Shown here: positions 39,374 to 49,617 of the stretch, piece by piece
Numbering within the stretch: position 1 is the stretch's first letter
How the letters are laid out: every line of letters begins with the position of its first letter
Assembly (NCBI RefSeq): GCF_029919255.1
Contig: NZ_CP123991.1
Coordinates: 2,826,434-2,890,433, forward strand
From: a cyanobacterium endosymbiont of Epithemia clementina EcSB
GTDB taxonomy: Bacteria > Cyanobacteriota > Cyanobacteriia > Cyanobacteriales > Microcystaceae
Direction: 5' to 3'
DNA: 64,000 bases
Program-made: the position numbers and the translations under genes
Notes under the pieces: generated by a model
The model's input: only the letters and a program-made list of their open reading frames with translations
What the model was told of the DNA's origin: nothing
Database searches by the model: none

Positions 39374-40843
39374 TTAAGTCCCCAAAATAACCTCACCATC
39401 TTTAGTACCAATTAAGCGAATTTTAAGAGGTCCAATAGTATAGGTTTCTTCGGCCGCAATCGCTTTAATTTCATCTAGTCCTTCCTCCCTAGCACTGATT
39501 TCTTCAATAAAATTAACAATAGTTTTTAATCGTCCATCTTCAACCTGAATATTCCCTACTACGCCAGCACGACGTGCACGAAATTGGGTTGCTGCTAATA
39601 GAATATCAATACGTTGTTGAATACTTTCTTCAGTCATATTAGAGGTATCAATAGAAACCATAGCAATCGTTTCTTCTTGATTAAAAATCTTTTGATTAAC
39701 TACAATATCAGCAAAAACTCTCACTTCTTTTTCTCCTTCAACATAATTACCAGCCGAAATAATTCTTACTACAAAATTTTGATCTTCTTTGAGTTGTTGA
39801 GTTAATTGTTGTACTTGAGCTTTAGTGATTTTTACCACCCGTTCTGATGGTTTGACATCATTACTACCAACTGCCTCAATAGCTGATTCATTAGCCCGTC
39901 TGAGTAGTTCATCCACCACTTGAAGAACTGCATTAGGAGAGACAATTCGAACGGCCCCTAGAGCTAATACTTGGCCTCGAACAATAGCAATTTGGCGTTC
40001 CCGTAATTCTTGATATGTTTGATAGTATTGCTCTAAAACTTGAACTGCTTTTCTAAGATACTCTAATTGAGATTCTAACTTATTTAGTTGAGACTCTCTA
40101 CTTTTCAAGGCAAAATCTTTTTGATTAATTGCTTTGTCAAGTTCGGCAATTTTACTATCTCGTTGTTCTATTTCAGTTTGTAATTGATTTTGCTGGTTTT
40201 CTAAAGATTGAAAACGAGTTTCAAGTTCTTGCAAATGAGTTTGTCTTTGTTGAAGAATTCGATTTTGAACTGCAATTTTTTCCTGACCCTTTTTAAGTTC
40301 TTCATCTCTAGCGTGAACCTGTTCATGAAGTTGGGTAATTTGTTTGTCAAGCCTAGTTTTACTCTCTAAAAGTTCCTTGCGTTCTTTAAGAAGAGTTTGA
40401 ATATCTTTTTTTAATTTTGTTGCTTGATCGGAAACCGATTTCAGTTGAGCTTTAGCATCTTCGAAATTATCGTTAATAGACTTAAGACGTCGTTGGGCGA
40501 GATTTTGTAATTTTTTAGCAGTTTGGAATTCTTGGGCTACGTCTTGTTTTTCTTGAGAAACCTTTGCTAAATCGGCCTGAGCCGTTCGTAACTGTTTGAG
40601 GATTTCATCGAGACGAAACAGCCCTTCGCGCAATGACTTACTAAAAGTAAATAAAATACCTAGAGTAGAGCCTGCAATAAGGGTTCCGGTTAATACTGTT
40701 ACGACAATAGCCGTATTCTTCGGACGGAGATTCCATAAACGGAGTCGAGCTTTACCTACTTTAGTGCCTAAGCGATCGCCCAAGGCAGCGATTAAGCCTC
40801 CGAGAATGAGAATCGCTGCAATTAAGATATAAGCACTGGTCAT
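39374..40843 (-). CDS. DUF3084 coiled-coil membrane protein
   Basis: A 489-residue cyanobacterial protein. Two N-terminal transmembrane segments (YILIAAILILGGLIAALGD, then IVVTVLTGTLIAGSTLGILF) are followed by a coiled coil of about 200 residues rich in Gln, Lys and Glu (100-300). A C-terminal globular domain (VRIVSPNAVLQVVDELLRRA) matches DUF3084. The function is unknown. It lies 25 bp after ntcA and before the yqgF-like gene; this order is common in cyanobacteria. A HIP1 octamer lies inside at 40772-40779. Confidence 0.88.
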   Translation of the reverse strand: MTSAYILIAAILILGGLIAALGDRLGTKVGKARLRLWNLRPKNTAIVVTVLTGTLIAGSTLGILFTFSKSLREGLFRLDEILKQLRTAQADLAKVSQEKQDVAQEFQTAKKLQNLAQRRLKSINDNFEDAKAQLKSVSDQATKLKKDIQTLLKERKELLESKTRLDKQITQLHEQVHARDEELKKGQEKIAVQNRILQQRQTHLQELETRFQSLENQQNQLQTEIEQRDSKIAELDKAINQKDFALKSRESQLNKLESQLEYLRKAVQVLEQYYQTYQELRERQIAIVRGQVLALGAVRIVSPNAVLQVVDELLRRANESAIEAVGSNDVKPSERVVKITKAQVQQLTQQLKEDQNFVVRIISAGNYVEGEKEVRVFADIVVNQKIFNQEETIAMVSIDTSNMTEESIQQRIDILLAATQFRARRAGVVGNIQVEDGRLKTIVNFIEEISAREEGLDEIKAIAAEETYTIGPLKIRLIGTKDGEVILGT

Positions 40844-40868
40844 TTGTGATCAAGGATGATTGAATGGG

Positions 40869-41549
40869 TTAGGTAAATTGTTGACTGAGGGCGACAGGGT
40901 TATGAACAGTAATTTTTTTCTTATAAATGGAAATCATCTCTTCTTGACGTAAATCTCCTAAAAGACGAGTAACAGTAACACGGGTTGAACCAATAGCTTC
41001 AGCGATCGCCTGATGGGATAACTTTAAATCAATACGAATTCCCTCAGAAGTAGGAACTCCAAAATCCCGACATAAAATCAACAAAAAACTAACAAGACGC
41101 GAACCCATATCACGGTGTGCCAGGGTTTCGATCATCATTTCTGTTTGTAAAATCCGTGAAGATAACCCTTGAAGCATCAACATAGACAAATCGGGCTCTC
41201 TTTTAAGAGCTTGCTCCACTTGCTCGATTGGAGCGGACAACAATTCTACACGCGTGAAGGCAACTGCATGATAAAAACGATCTGAGCGTTGCCCTGTAAT
41301 TAGGGACAACACCCCAAAGACACTATTCTCGCGCAACAAAGCTACAGTAATTTCTTCCCCAGCTTCATAAACACGGGAAAGTTTTACGGCTCCTTTCAAT
41401 AAAAAGTAGACTCTTTCGGCTGGATCACCTGGAAAAAAAATTGTTTTACCCCGTTCAAAGGCTTCAACGAAAGGGGGATAGGTGCCGCCACCGATACGGC
41501 GAAAAACAGCTGCTAGGGGTTTATCTTGAGACAAGGATGCTTCCATCAC
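40869..41549 (-). CDS. ntcA: Global nitrogen regulator NtcA
   Basis: The CRP-family transcription factor that controls nitrogen assimilation in cyanobacteria, sensing 2-oxoglutarate with the coactivator PipX and binding GTAN8TAC sites. The cyclic-nucleotide-binding-like domain spans residues 20-140 ([20 protein letters not shown]). The helix-turn-helix is [20 protein letters not shown] near residue 185, the signature NtcA recognition helix. The 226-residue length is standard. It heads the ntcA-DUF3084-yqgF run and is divergent from fabI. It is intact while nearby signalling genes have decayed, consistent with nitrogen control still being needed. Confidence 0.97.
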   Translation of the reverse strand: MMEASLSQDKPLAAVFRRIGGGTYPPFVEAFERGKTIFFPGDPAERVYFLLKGAVKLSRVYEAGEEITVALLRENSVFGVLSLITGQRSDRFYHAVAFTRVELLSAPIEQVEQALKREPDLSMLMLQGLSSRILQTEMMIETLAHRDMGSRLVSFLLILCRDFGVPTSEGIRIDLKLSHQAIAEAIGSTRVTVTRLLGDLRQEEMISIYKKKITVHNPVALSQQFT

Positions 41550-41611
41550 ACTTTGATATTAAGGGCAGTAAGTATAGACTCTATTAAACAGACAGGTGAT
41601 TGTTAACTTCA

Positions 41612-41626
41612 GTATAGACACAATAC
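41612..41626 (-). promoter_or_regulatory. Near-match NtcA-type palindrome before ntcA
   Basis: On the minus strand GTATTGTGTCTATAC lies 63 bp upstream of the ntcA start: GTA and TAC arms with 9 rather than 8 bases between. TTTAAT begins 23 bp further on, about the expected spacing to a -10 box. ntcA autoregulation is known in other cyanobacteria. The extra base makes this only a candidate. Confidence 0.3.
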
Positions 41627-41777
41627 TTTAATCTATCTTCAGAGGTTTTTGCTACGTTTTGCTTCACAATGTTCCTATTGGGATGAGAAGTTCCCAGTTC
41701 TGTGAAGATTATACTTACCCATCTTAAACAGTGGGAGACTTCATTCGCTAAAAATTGAACAATTGTTGATAATAATT

Positions 41778-42554
41778 ATGTTAGATCTCACCGGAAAGAA
41801 CGCGCTAGTAACAGGAATTGCTAATAGTCGCTCTATTGCTTGGGGTATTGCCCAACAAATCCATAAAGCTGGGGCAAATCTTGGTGTGACCTTTTTACCG
41901 GACGAAAAGGGTCGTTTTGAAAAAAAAGTCCGGGATGTCGTAGGAGCCCTAAATCCGTCGATTTTTGTCCCCTGTGATGTTCAAAATGAATCTCAAGTGA
42001 AGGCAACCTTTCAAGCCGTAGCGGATACTTGGGATAAACTCGATATTCTTATCCATTGTCTGGCCTTTGCAGATAAAGAAGGATTAACAGGAGATTTTAG
42101 TGGAGTGTCCCGTGAAGCCTTTTCCAAATCTTTAGAAATTAGTACCTTTTCTTTGGCTAACATGGCTAAATATGCTAAGCCCTTAATGATCGATGGAGGA
42201 AGTATTGTCACCCTCACCTATGTAGGTGGGGTCAAGGTGATTCCTAATTACAATTTAATGGGAGTGGCTAAAGCAGGTTTGGAAATGAGTATGCGTTATT
42301 TAGCGTCTGAATTAGGTTCTAATAACATTCGCATTAACGCCATTTCTGCCGGTCCTATTCGTACTTTAGCTTCATCGGCAGTAGGGGGTATTCTTGATAT
42401 GATTCACCACGTAGAAAAAGTTGCTCCTCTCAAGCGAACCGTCACCCAGTTAGAAGTGGGTAATGCAGCAGCTTTCTTATGTAGTGATCTCGCCAGTGGT
42501 ATTACAGGACAAGTACTTTACGTAGATGCTGGCTATGAAATAATGGGGATGTGA
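41778..42554 (+). CDS. fabI: Enoyl-ACP reductase (NADH)
   Basis: Performs the last reduction of each fatty-acid elongation cycle. It is a short-chain dehydrogenase of the FabI type: glycine motif VTGIANSRSIAWGIAQQI at the N-terminus, HCLAFADKEGLTGDF, and the active-site tyrosine and lysine in NYNLMGVAKAG (YX6K). INAISAGPIRTLASSA follows. I start at the ATG of MLDLTGKNALVTG (258 residues, the usual cyanobacterial length) rather than a TTG five codons upstream. It is divergent from ntcA and has a clear terminator about 215 bp downstream. Confidence 0.95.
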   Translation: MLDLTGKNALVTGIANSRSIAWGIAQQIHKAGANLGVTFLPDEKGRFEKKVRDVVGALNPSIFVPCDVQNESQVKATFQAVADTWDKLDILIHCLAFADKEGLTGDFSGVSREAFSKSLEISTFSLANMAKYAKPLMIDGGSIVTLTYVGGVKVIPNYNLMGVAKAGLEMSMRYLASELGSNNIRINAISAGPIRTLASSAVGGILDMIHHVEKVAPLKRTVTQLEVGNAAAFLCSDLASGITGQVLYVDAGYEIMGM

Positions 42555-42768
42555 CTTATCCTCAACATTGATTTGGATAGCAGAATGGGAAGAGATAATT
42601 AGCAAATATCTAGGTTCAATTTAAATTGAACCTCCCGATACTAGGGACAAAATCTAATTAGAAGTTTATCTTAACTGTACAGATAAATTGTATGAATAAT
42701 TGAATATATTTCAGTGGGATAACTTGAAGTCCAAGAAATTGTTCTCGAACGAAACTTCGCGTAAAGTA

Positions 42769-42811
42769 AAAAGGAAAAACTACCCAAAAATTGTAGGTTT
42801 TCCTTTTTTTT
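42769..42811 (+). terminator. Rho-independent terminator of fabI
   Basis: AGGAAAAACTAC and GTAGGTTTTCCT form a 12-bp stem with one mismatch around a CCAAAAATT loop. A run of seven to eight T follows. This is the most canonical intrinsic terminator in the window. Confidence 0.75.
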
Positions 42812-42813
42812 GT

Positions 42814-42854
42814 CTACCTCAATAGATCACAATATTTGTGATCTATTGAGGTAG
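42814..42854. repeat. Perfect 19-bp inverted repeat, 3-nt loop
   Basis: CTACCTCAATAGATCACAA pairs exactly with its complement around TAT, immediately after the fabI terminator. It could act for either strand, but the nearest minus-strand gene ends 336 bp away. Confidence 0.85.
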
Positions 42855-43189
42855 TGTAATATACAAACATTTTTTTACAAGTTGTTTTATCAACATTTTT
42901 TCATAAACAGTTTCTAAGAGAAATTAAATCAAGCTTTTAGTTTCTTTTACCTGTCTTACATAGGTATCCGATGAAATTATGGATATGTAGGTTACTGTCA
43001 AATTAATTAAATAATTACCCGTTTAAATTGATAAATTATTCATAATAATCTAATTTTATTAGAGATTATTTTTCAGTAAATTTAATTGATAAGTTGGATT
43101 ATATAGCAATATTAACAATGATTTAATCTGTTAGTTTAAAATCTTAAGATATTATTTCTTTATATTTCTATAGAAGGTTAAATATTAAT
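42855..43189. other. Convergent spacer fabI / folate carrier
   Basis: About 0.33 kb of AT-rich DNA after the paired hairpins. No gene or remnant recognised. Confidence 0.5.
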
Positions 43190-44527
43190 TTATAGTTCCT
43201 CTATTTTAGGATCGGTAGCTGGTAACCAACCTAAAAAAGGGAGCGGTAACAGAGTTGAAAGATTGGTGATAATAACTAGTATCCAGAGGCTATCAAAGTT
43301 CGTTTGTGTTACCCCTAACCATTGAGTTAATAATGCCCCTAATTCATGGGATACTAACCCTGATAAGTTCAGAATAGACATAAGTAGAGCAAAGAGGGTA
43401 GCTTCAATGCCTTTAGGACACAAACGAGCAGACAAAACAAGGATAGGCATAAAAGTAATTTCTCCCATGACTGTGAGAATTAAACTATCCCCTAAACTAA
43501 ACCAGCGATCATTGATTCCTATCACTCGATTAGTATGAGTTACTAACAGTAACATCGTCATCCCTAAGCCCGAGGAAATAACAATACTCCAGCCTAAAAT
43601 ACGCCGAAATGGAACTGTTTTAAGGAATTTTTGATAGAGTCCAATTCCGACTAGAGCAGCTATACTGGTCACTAGGCGAACTAGCCCTAAAAATTCAGGG
43701 CCAAATCCTAATTTATTGGTGGTAAAGTAAAAGAATGCTGAGTCAGCATTAGGTGTTGCTTGCCAGATAAAAATAAAGACAACGGGGAATAAGATCGATT
43801 TTTGTTTGAAAGCTTTCCAGAGTTCTTGTAAGTGTTGCTTGATTGGAGACTTTTTAAAAGCTGTTTTATTGGCATAATTTTGATTAACTGGTTTCTCGGT
43901 AATTAACCCAGCAACCATTGCAACAATTAAGGGAAAGACAGCAGTAATAACAAAAATCGTTTGATTACTCAGATGTTGTAACAACCAACCACTTAGATAG
44001 GCAGTAATTAATCCCCCCAATGCAGAAGTTCCCCAGGTTAAAGATTGCAAAGAACCTGCTTTTCCTAAAGATTCTTTTCTTGCCCTTTCTACTACTAAAG
44101 AATCTACAATAACATCACTAATGGCGACAGAGAGGGAGATTAGTAGTAAACTAATAGTGGCAGACCAAGGATCATCGACAATAGTTCCTAGGGTCATCCA
44201 GACAACGCTACCTAATACCCCTGATAAAATTAAATAGGGACGACGGCGATAACCAAAGATAGGTAAACTATCGGACATGAACCCAAAAACAGGTTTAATT
44301 ACCCAAGGCAAGGCAGCAATCCCAGTCAATGCGCTCATTTGAACTGGGGTCAGTCCTAAATCATCTTTGAGGAAGAAACTAATCGCTAAACGGGCTAAAC
44401 CCAAGATTCCTTGGACGAAATAGACAGTTAAAATTCCCCAGAGTTCGGGGGTAGATTCATTGCCTAACAAAAGCGTATTAACAAAAGTGTCTTTTATCTG
44501 ACTAAGTCTGGGTAAGGCAATGGTCAT
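43190..44527 (-). CDS. Folate/biopterin transporter (BT1 family)
   Basis: A major-facilitator-type membrane carrier with about 12 transmembrane segments and 445 residues. BT1/FBT members carry folates or pterins; cyanobacterial and plastid homologues transport folate. The N-terminal half contains TPELWGILTVYFVQGILGLA and the signature KDDLGLTPVQMSALTGIAAL. KPVFGFMSDSLPIFGYRRRP, with its basic loop, follows. I start at the ATG at 44527 rather than a TTG three codons upstream. It stands alone. The substrate is inferred from the family. Confidence 0.86.
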   Translation of the reverse strand: MTIALPRLSQIKDTFVNTLLLGNESTPELWGILTVYFVQGILGLARLAISFFLKDDLGLTPVQMSALTGIAALPWVIKPVFGFMSDSLPIFGYRRRPYLILSGVLGSVVWMTLGTIVDDPWSATISLLLISLSVAISDVIVDSLVVERARKESLGKAGSLQSLTWGTSALGGLITAYLSGWLLQHLSNQTIFVITAVFPLIVAMVAGLITEKPVNQNYANKTAFKKSPIKQHLQELWKAFKQKSILFPVVFIFIWQATPNADSAFFYFTTNKLGFGPEFLGLVRLVTSIAALVGIGLYQKFLKTVPFRRILGWSIVISSGLGMTMLLLVTHTNRVIGINDRWFSLGDSLILTVMGEITFMPILVLSARLCPKGIEATLFALLMSILNLSGLVSHELGALLTQWLGVTQTNFDSLWILVIITNLSTLLPLPFLGWLPATDPKIEEL

Positions 44528-45307
44528 AAAAATCAATAAAGTTTTATTAACTATAAATAGATGATAAGCTATAATGCAATTTGTGTCTCGACGACTTAGT
44601 CAGTGATTTAACACTATTGAAGTTGACGATGAGGTAATCGGAAAAAAAGTAAAAATAATAATTATTTCTACCTTTTTTCCAAAAGATAAAATTAATTCCT
44701 CGTTTTCTACTTTTTAAGACCATTTAATTTTTTTTTATCTTTATTTTAACTAGGTTAAGTAACAAAATCTCAATGAGTGTATCTATGTTAAGGTCGATCT
44801 TAAATTTGACTTGCGACCCAAAAATTCTATCTAGAACAAGAACAAAAGTAAAAAAATTTTTTTGAATACAAAATGCTGGAAAGTTGAATAACTTGCAGAT
44901 TGGGTAAAACTATTAAAAAATATAATTATAAGAACATTTTATAGATAGGTTATTTAAGGAACAGGAAGGTTGTGTTATTCACTGATAAGTGGAAAAAATA
45001 AACTTTAAATGAAGAGGATATTCAATATTTTGAAGAGCTATCAGCAAAAGATGAAAAACTCATAATAACTAGCAATTATCTAAATTTTTTAAAAAAATAG
45101 AAGAGTCAGATGCTCTCTAGGAAGAAACGGTAATTTTTTCAAAAATGGCTAAAGATGTTAACAAATCAAAGTGAGGATGAGAATTGATCCATCTTCTAAA
45201 GAAAAAGAACCTGAAAGAACAAAACACTTTAGATAAATAAGTAGATAAAGCTAAAAAATACAGTGATTATTAAGAATAATCACTCGGTGTATACGAGTAT
45301 TTAAATT
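44528..45307. other. Start of the 44.5-49.6 kb gene graveyard
   Basis: No intact gene. An imperfect 20-bp stem (44639-44679, two mismatches) lies upstream of the folate carrier. Around 45000-45090 a plus-strand reading TLNEEDIQYFEELSAKDEKL looks protein-like but is unidentified. A 10-bp hairpin lies at 45262-45284. Confidence 0.45.
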
Positions 45308-45500
45308 AACGCAAAACTGAAACAATGAGCATAAAAAGGATTATATCTATGTTTTCCACTAACTCATAGTCCAGAACTAAATATTATAGAAATAATAGAA
45401 CATAAACAAAATTAAATAAAAACTAATTAAATTATCAGAAATATATTTAAAGATGGATATTATTCGGTTTTAATAATTGAATAAAAAGTTTGTTAGATAC
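45308..45500 (+). pseudogene. IS630-type transposase C-terminal fragment
   Basis: The plus strand reads NAKLKQ*A*KGLYLCFPLTH, then SPELNIIEIIEH. This lines up with the NARIH...W...G.YL.FLPTYSPELNPIEILW segment of the IS630/Tc1-mariner type DDE domain, including the final glutamate. Two stops are present, and the rest of the element is gone. Confidence 0.6.
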
Positions 45501-46099
45501 AACACTTGAAGAGATAATAAAATCAATACAAATCTGACTTTAACTATCTAAATATAAAAATATAAAATAATTTTTTAAAAGGTTTATCTATAGCTATTCA
45601 TGTAATTTAATCTGATTAAAAGAAAAATATCTAATTTTGAGTTATATTTCATGCTAACTACGACAAAGTTTTGGGGATAAGATAAAAGTCTTATTGTCTG
45701 TAGAATAAGTTATATCAAGGGAATAAACTGAACAAAAATTTAAAAACATTTGAACTCTAATATAGAAAAGTAACAAAAGATTACAAAGATATATTTATTC
45801 ATTATTTTTTTGCTAAGTATAAAAACTTACTGACTGCGGGGTTACAGCTATATTGTCTAATTAATCCAACGTCAAAGTTGATTTTTTTATAAAAAATCAT
45901 AAAAAATTTACTGAATTTTAGCTGTTTTAGGGATCAATTTTTATTGATAGTAGCAATACTTAAAAATGTGAATGTCGCTAGAAAAGTGTGAAGTAAATTC
46001 TATATTTTTTCTATAAAAATATTACTTTTCAACTTTTTTCAAGCTATTGATGTGTATTGTTTAAGACAATAATCAAATAGTTGAACTGCTTCACGAGTG
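45501..46099. other. AT-rich debris before the phytochrome remnant
   Basis: About 0.6 kb where the N-terminal PAS/GAF part of the phytochrome gene would be expected. I cannot recognise it, so that part is deleted or scrambled. Confidence 0.4.
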
Positions 46100-46990
46100 A
46101 TTCAAACCGTCAATTAGGGGCGATCCTGATCATCTGTATCAAACTAAATTTGACAAAGGAACTTTACAGTTATCTCCCCGAAAATTATTTCTCTTGTGGA
46201 AGAAGACTGTTAGATTAAAATCTTTGCCTTGGAAAGCTGTTGAAATTAAAGGTAATTGCCAACATTATTCTATGTTAAGCTGATGAATTAGCCCGAGTAT
46301 TGAAATACCCTAACGCAGAACTCAAGAAATTTTCCTACATCACTACCCACAACTTGCCAAAACTCTTCAACTAAGTCTCTAAATTATGTCCAGTTATTGA
46401 AAATGCCTTATGCAGACGCTTTAAATGAAGATATAAGTAACTTTATTACCTTGGCGATGGAGAAAATTAGCTTGATAAAAACGTTTATTGATGATGTTTT
46501 AACTTATTCTAAAGTGAATATATGGCCATATGCGGTTAGTTGAATTTGAACTGACTTAAGCAGTAATCTCTTTAGAACTGACGATTGCTAACCTGAGGGG
46601 ATGCATTTATCAAACAGAGGTTATTATTCCCCATAATTTCTTACTGACAGGTATAGCTGAGCATACCCAGTTAATGCAACTATTCCTCAGTTTAATCAGC
46701 AACGCTGTTAAGTTCTTTAGCGATAAAACCACAGAGATCCATAATCTTAGCCAAAAATCAGAGTGTTATTAGTTAGTTCTTCTTAAGAAAAGATGTTCAA
46801 ATTAGCATTAATTTTAATATTATGAGCGAATTTTTGTTATTTTTAAACGAAAATATATCGATAATAAATATTGAGAAAGGGAAATGGGACTGACAATTTG
46901 TAGAAAAATTCTGGAGTGTCATTGGGAACATATTTGGGTTGAGTCAGAATTCAGACAGTGCTCAACATTCTATTTCACTAGACCTCTAGG
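46100..46990 (+). pseudogene. Cph1-like phytochrome histidine kinase remnant
   Basis: From about 46129 one frame reads DPDHLYQTKFDKGTLQLSPR, then KLFLLWKKTVRLKSLPWKAV and EIKG. That is the end of a phytochrome PHY domain, comparable with LSPRKSFELWKETV and KSLPW in Cph1. ADELARVLKYPNAELKKFSY and ITTHNLPK (about 46273-46370) correspond to the linker and the H-box, with the HDLKEPL histidine region degraded. Near 46880 GMGLTICRKILECHWEHIWV, then ESEF, is the G2 ATP-binding end of the kinase. Numerous stops and frameshifts separate them. The chromophore-binding GAF region is not visible. Confidence 0.82.
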
Positions 46991-47029
46991 AGAAAACGAG
47001 CGTGATTGCAGGAGCAGGCGAATCTAATA

Positions 47030-47453
47030 AAATTATTCTGTTGGTTGAGGACAGTAAGACTGATGTTTATTTAAACTAAGAAATGTTAAAAACTAGCGCC
47101 GTTTCTCACAAGTTGCTCGTCGTGAGTTATTGCATCTATGCAATAGATGTAATAGACTATTTACGATAACAAGGAGAGTTTACTTAAGAGCTCGATCCTA
47201 ACTTGATTATCTTAGACATTGATTTTCCACAAGAAGATAGTTGAAAAGTCCTAGCAGAAATCACAATCAATATTGAAAACGAATTCCAGTGGTAGTTTTA
47301 AGTACCTATAATAATGAGGGGGACACTTTTTCCAGTTACAAACTTTATGTTAACTGTTACATAATGAAATCTAGAAATATTGAAGACCTTTTCAAACTAG
47401 TTAAAGGAATTAAATCTTTTTGGTTAGAAATAGCAAATTTTAAATTTCGATAG
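47030..47453 (+). pseudogene. Rcp1-like response regulator remnant
   Basis: Directly after the phytochrome remnant the plus strand reads KIILLVEDSKTDVYLN, stop, EMLKTSAVSHKLLVV, then DPNLIILDIDFPQEDS, stop, KVLAEITINIENE. After a frameshift it reads PVVVLSTYNNEGDTFSSYKL, YVNCYIMKSRNIEDLFKLVK and GIKSFW. This is the full length of an Rcp1-type single-domain receiver: acidic pocket EDSKTD, phospho-acceptor region LDIDFP in place of LDLNLP, and the K in IMKSR. At least five nonsense codons and one frameshift are present. It is the usual partner gene of cph1. Confidence 0.85.
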
Positions 47454-48193
47454 TACCTCAAGGCTTTCTTTCCCAAAGGTAGAAAATTCTTTAATTTCCC
47501 ATAGTCTGTTAAGGTTTACCCTGCTATAGCAGGTAGCTAAAATATTCTGAGAAAACAGGAAATTCTCCTTGAGGCTTAAAAATCTACCGGAACGTGGCTT
47601 TCCTGAGTAAAAATAAGAGTTATATTTCTCCTTTAGTAAGAATATTAACTCTGTTATTTATGCAGATTGTACTATAGGAATAGTCAGGAGACTTTCAATA
47701 TTTTTTTAGCTTAAACTATAAGTTTTTTATCAAGAGAAGAAAATAAATTAATTATTAGTTTTATCAGAAAACTATATTGAGTTAGTTCAATTAGATTAAA
47801 AGCAATGACAGTTTATTTAATCATTTAAATTCGATGAATTGGATTATGAGATGTCCCACGAAGCTGCAAGATAAATCTGTTTAAAATATCTAAATGAATC
47901 AGACTATAGTCTCCGGTTAGTTGTTACTTATAGTTTGGTATCAATAAATGAACCACAAACAAATAATTTAATAAATCTAGGAAATAAAAAAAATTAATTT
48001 ATTTGGTTTTTCAAGAAAAACTAAATAAATTGAACATAATTGAGGATTAATAACGAAAAATTAAATTAGCTGGTAGTGTATTGAACTATAAATGTACTTT
48101 AAATATAAATGTTACTTATTTAAGTTTAATTTAAAATCTAAATAAAATATAAACAATATATTTCTTTGCAAAAAAGATATTTACTTATAAAGT

Positions 48194-48232
48194 AAATATA
48201 AATAAATACATGAATTGTATTTATTTATATTT
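48194..48232. repeat. Perfect 17-bp inverted repeat, 5-nt loop
   Basis: AAATATAAATAAATACA pairs exactly with TGTATTTATTTATATTT around TGAAT. It is AT-only apart from the C-G pair beside the loop, in a gene-free region. Confidence 0.75.
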
Positions 48233-48727
48233 AAAACTAAAAATTAAGTGGCAAAAAGTAGTTAATTTAATTAAGATATATGAATTTTAAAAGACCAAAA
48301 AATATAATGATTATTATTAATAATTGCCCCTAGCTTATCACATTAATTTTTATTTATGAAGCAATTTAACTGTTCTAATATATCGAGCAAATAATAGTTA
48401 ACTACTCAAAGTTAGCTACTAAAAAACAGAGTCTTACTGCGATCATCTTCTCTTTTAAAAGATAATGTATTGGTATACATACCTGGTGTTGATTCCACAG
48501 TTAAAAAGGTTACTAAGTTAACTTACAGAAAATTATAAATCCTGATATCTCAGCTGTAGTTTGTGCATTAGCATTATAACCTATATTTTTTATATATATA
48601 ACTATGTAAATCTATTTTTTATAGCAAATAAAAGATAATATTAGATTCTAATATTGTAGTTTAAGTATCTTTAATCTTATTTCTAGGATGCTAGTATACA
48701 TATTATTATATAATAATTTAATTTCAA

Positions 48728-48764
48728 TTTTTTTATTAAAAATTTAAAATTTTTAATAAAAAAA
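48728..48764. repeat. 18-bp inverted repeat, 1-nt loop
   Basis: TTTTTTTATTAAAAATTT and its exact complement meet around a single A. The low-complexity sequence weakens its significance compared with the other hairpins. Confidence 0.6.
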
Positions 48765-49617
48765 TACTATTGTAGTATAATTCATTGCTGATAATTATTT
48801 TAAATTTCTGGAGACTTATTCAACTTTATTTGACTGAAATAAATATAAATTGTTTACATATTTACCAGATTTTTTATAGACTTTGTGCCTTAAAACAGAC
48901 AAATAATATTTGGATAACTACCTATGATTAAATAATTAACTTAGTAGAACTGAAAGAATAGAATATAATTTTAATTGTTGACCAAAACTTATCAACAATT
49001 AGAAATAATTTAACTAATAACTAAATCTCAAAATTAGATTTTTCTAAAGTCAATTAAATCGTTGTTAATAGCTGATGAAGCTTTTGAATAAAACCTTAAA
49101 ATGCTGCAAGCAATAATTAACCTTATTTTTATAAGAATTAAGTTTTTAGAGTTTTGGAGACTTCGCTAAGCAATACTTTTGGCTTTTGCTTATTATAATT
49201 TTATAACAGCTAATTCAAAAGAGCTGGATTAATAAAATAAATAAAGAACTCTAAAGGACAAAAAGATACAAACAAATCCCAATTTATTAGGTTTATAATT
49301 AGTCTCTTTAGACGGCTTTTATTTTTAAAGACAAGGCATAAGCTTGTAGACGATATAGTACAATAATAGAGTATGCTAAAACACTACGAATAGCTATGCT
49401 TCCATCCGTTGAAGAATATGTCTTTTAAAAAATTGTCCCTTTAGTAAAAGCAAGAAGTAATAACACAGTAACTTATAAATTGTCTGTAAAAACTATAATC
49501 CATCCAAAAAATACTAAATTGATCTCGTTTCCGCCGTTACTTTAATCTAGAGATCAAAATAAATCAATGTAGTATCATCTCTTAAAGTCAGTGGAATTAA
49601 TGACTAGAATAATAACA

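Larger units (their letters stand above)
47454..49617. other. 2.2-kb AT-rich graveyard sequence
   Basis: No intact gene. Around 47830-47940 the plus strand reads LDELDYEMSHEAAR, stop, ICLKYLNESDYSLRLVVTYS, a protein-like stretch of unknown family. Around 49395-49480 SVEEYVF, stop, KIVPLVKARSNNTVTYKLSV is similar in quality. Two long hairpins (48194-48232 and 48728-48764) are listed separately. Confidence 0.45.

Noticed and set aside
48728..48764. 18-bp hairpin as strong evidence of selection
   Set aside because: Its arms are almost pure A/T runs, so chance pairing is far likelier than for the mixed-sequence stems.
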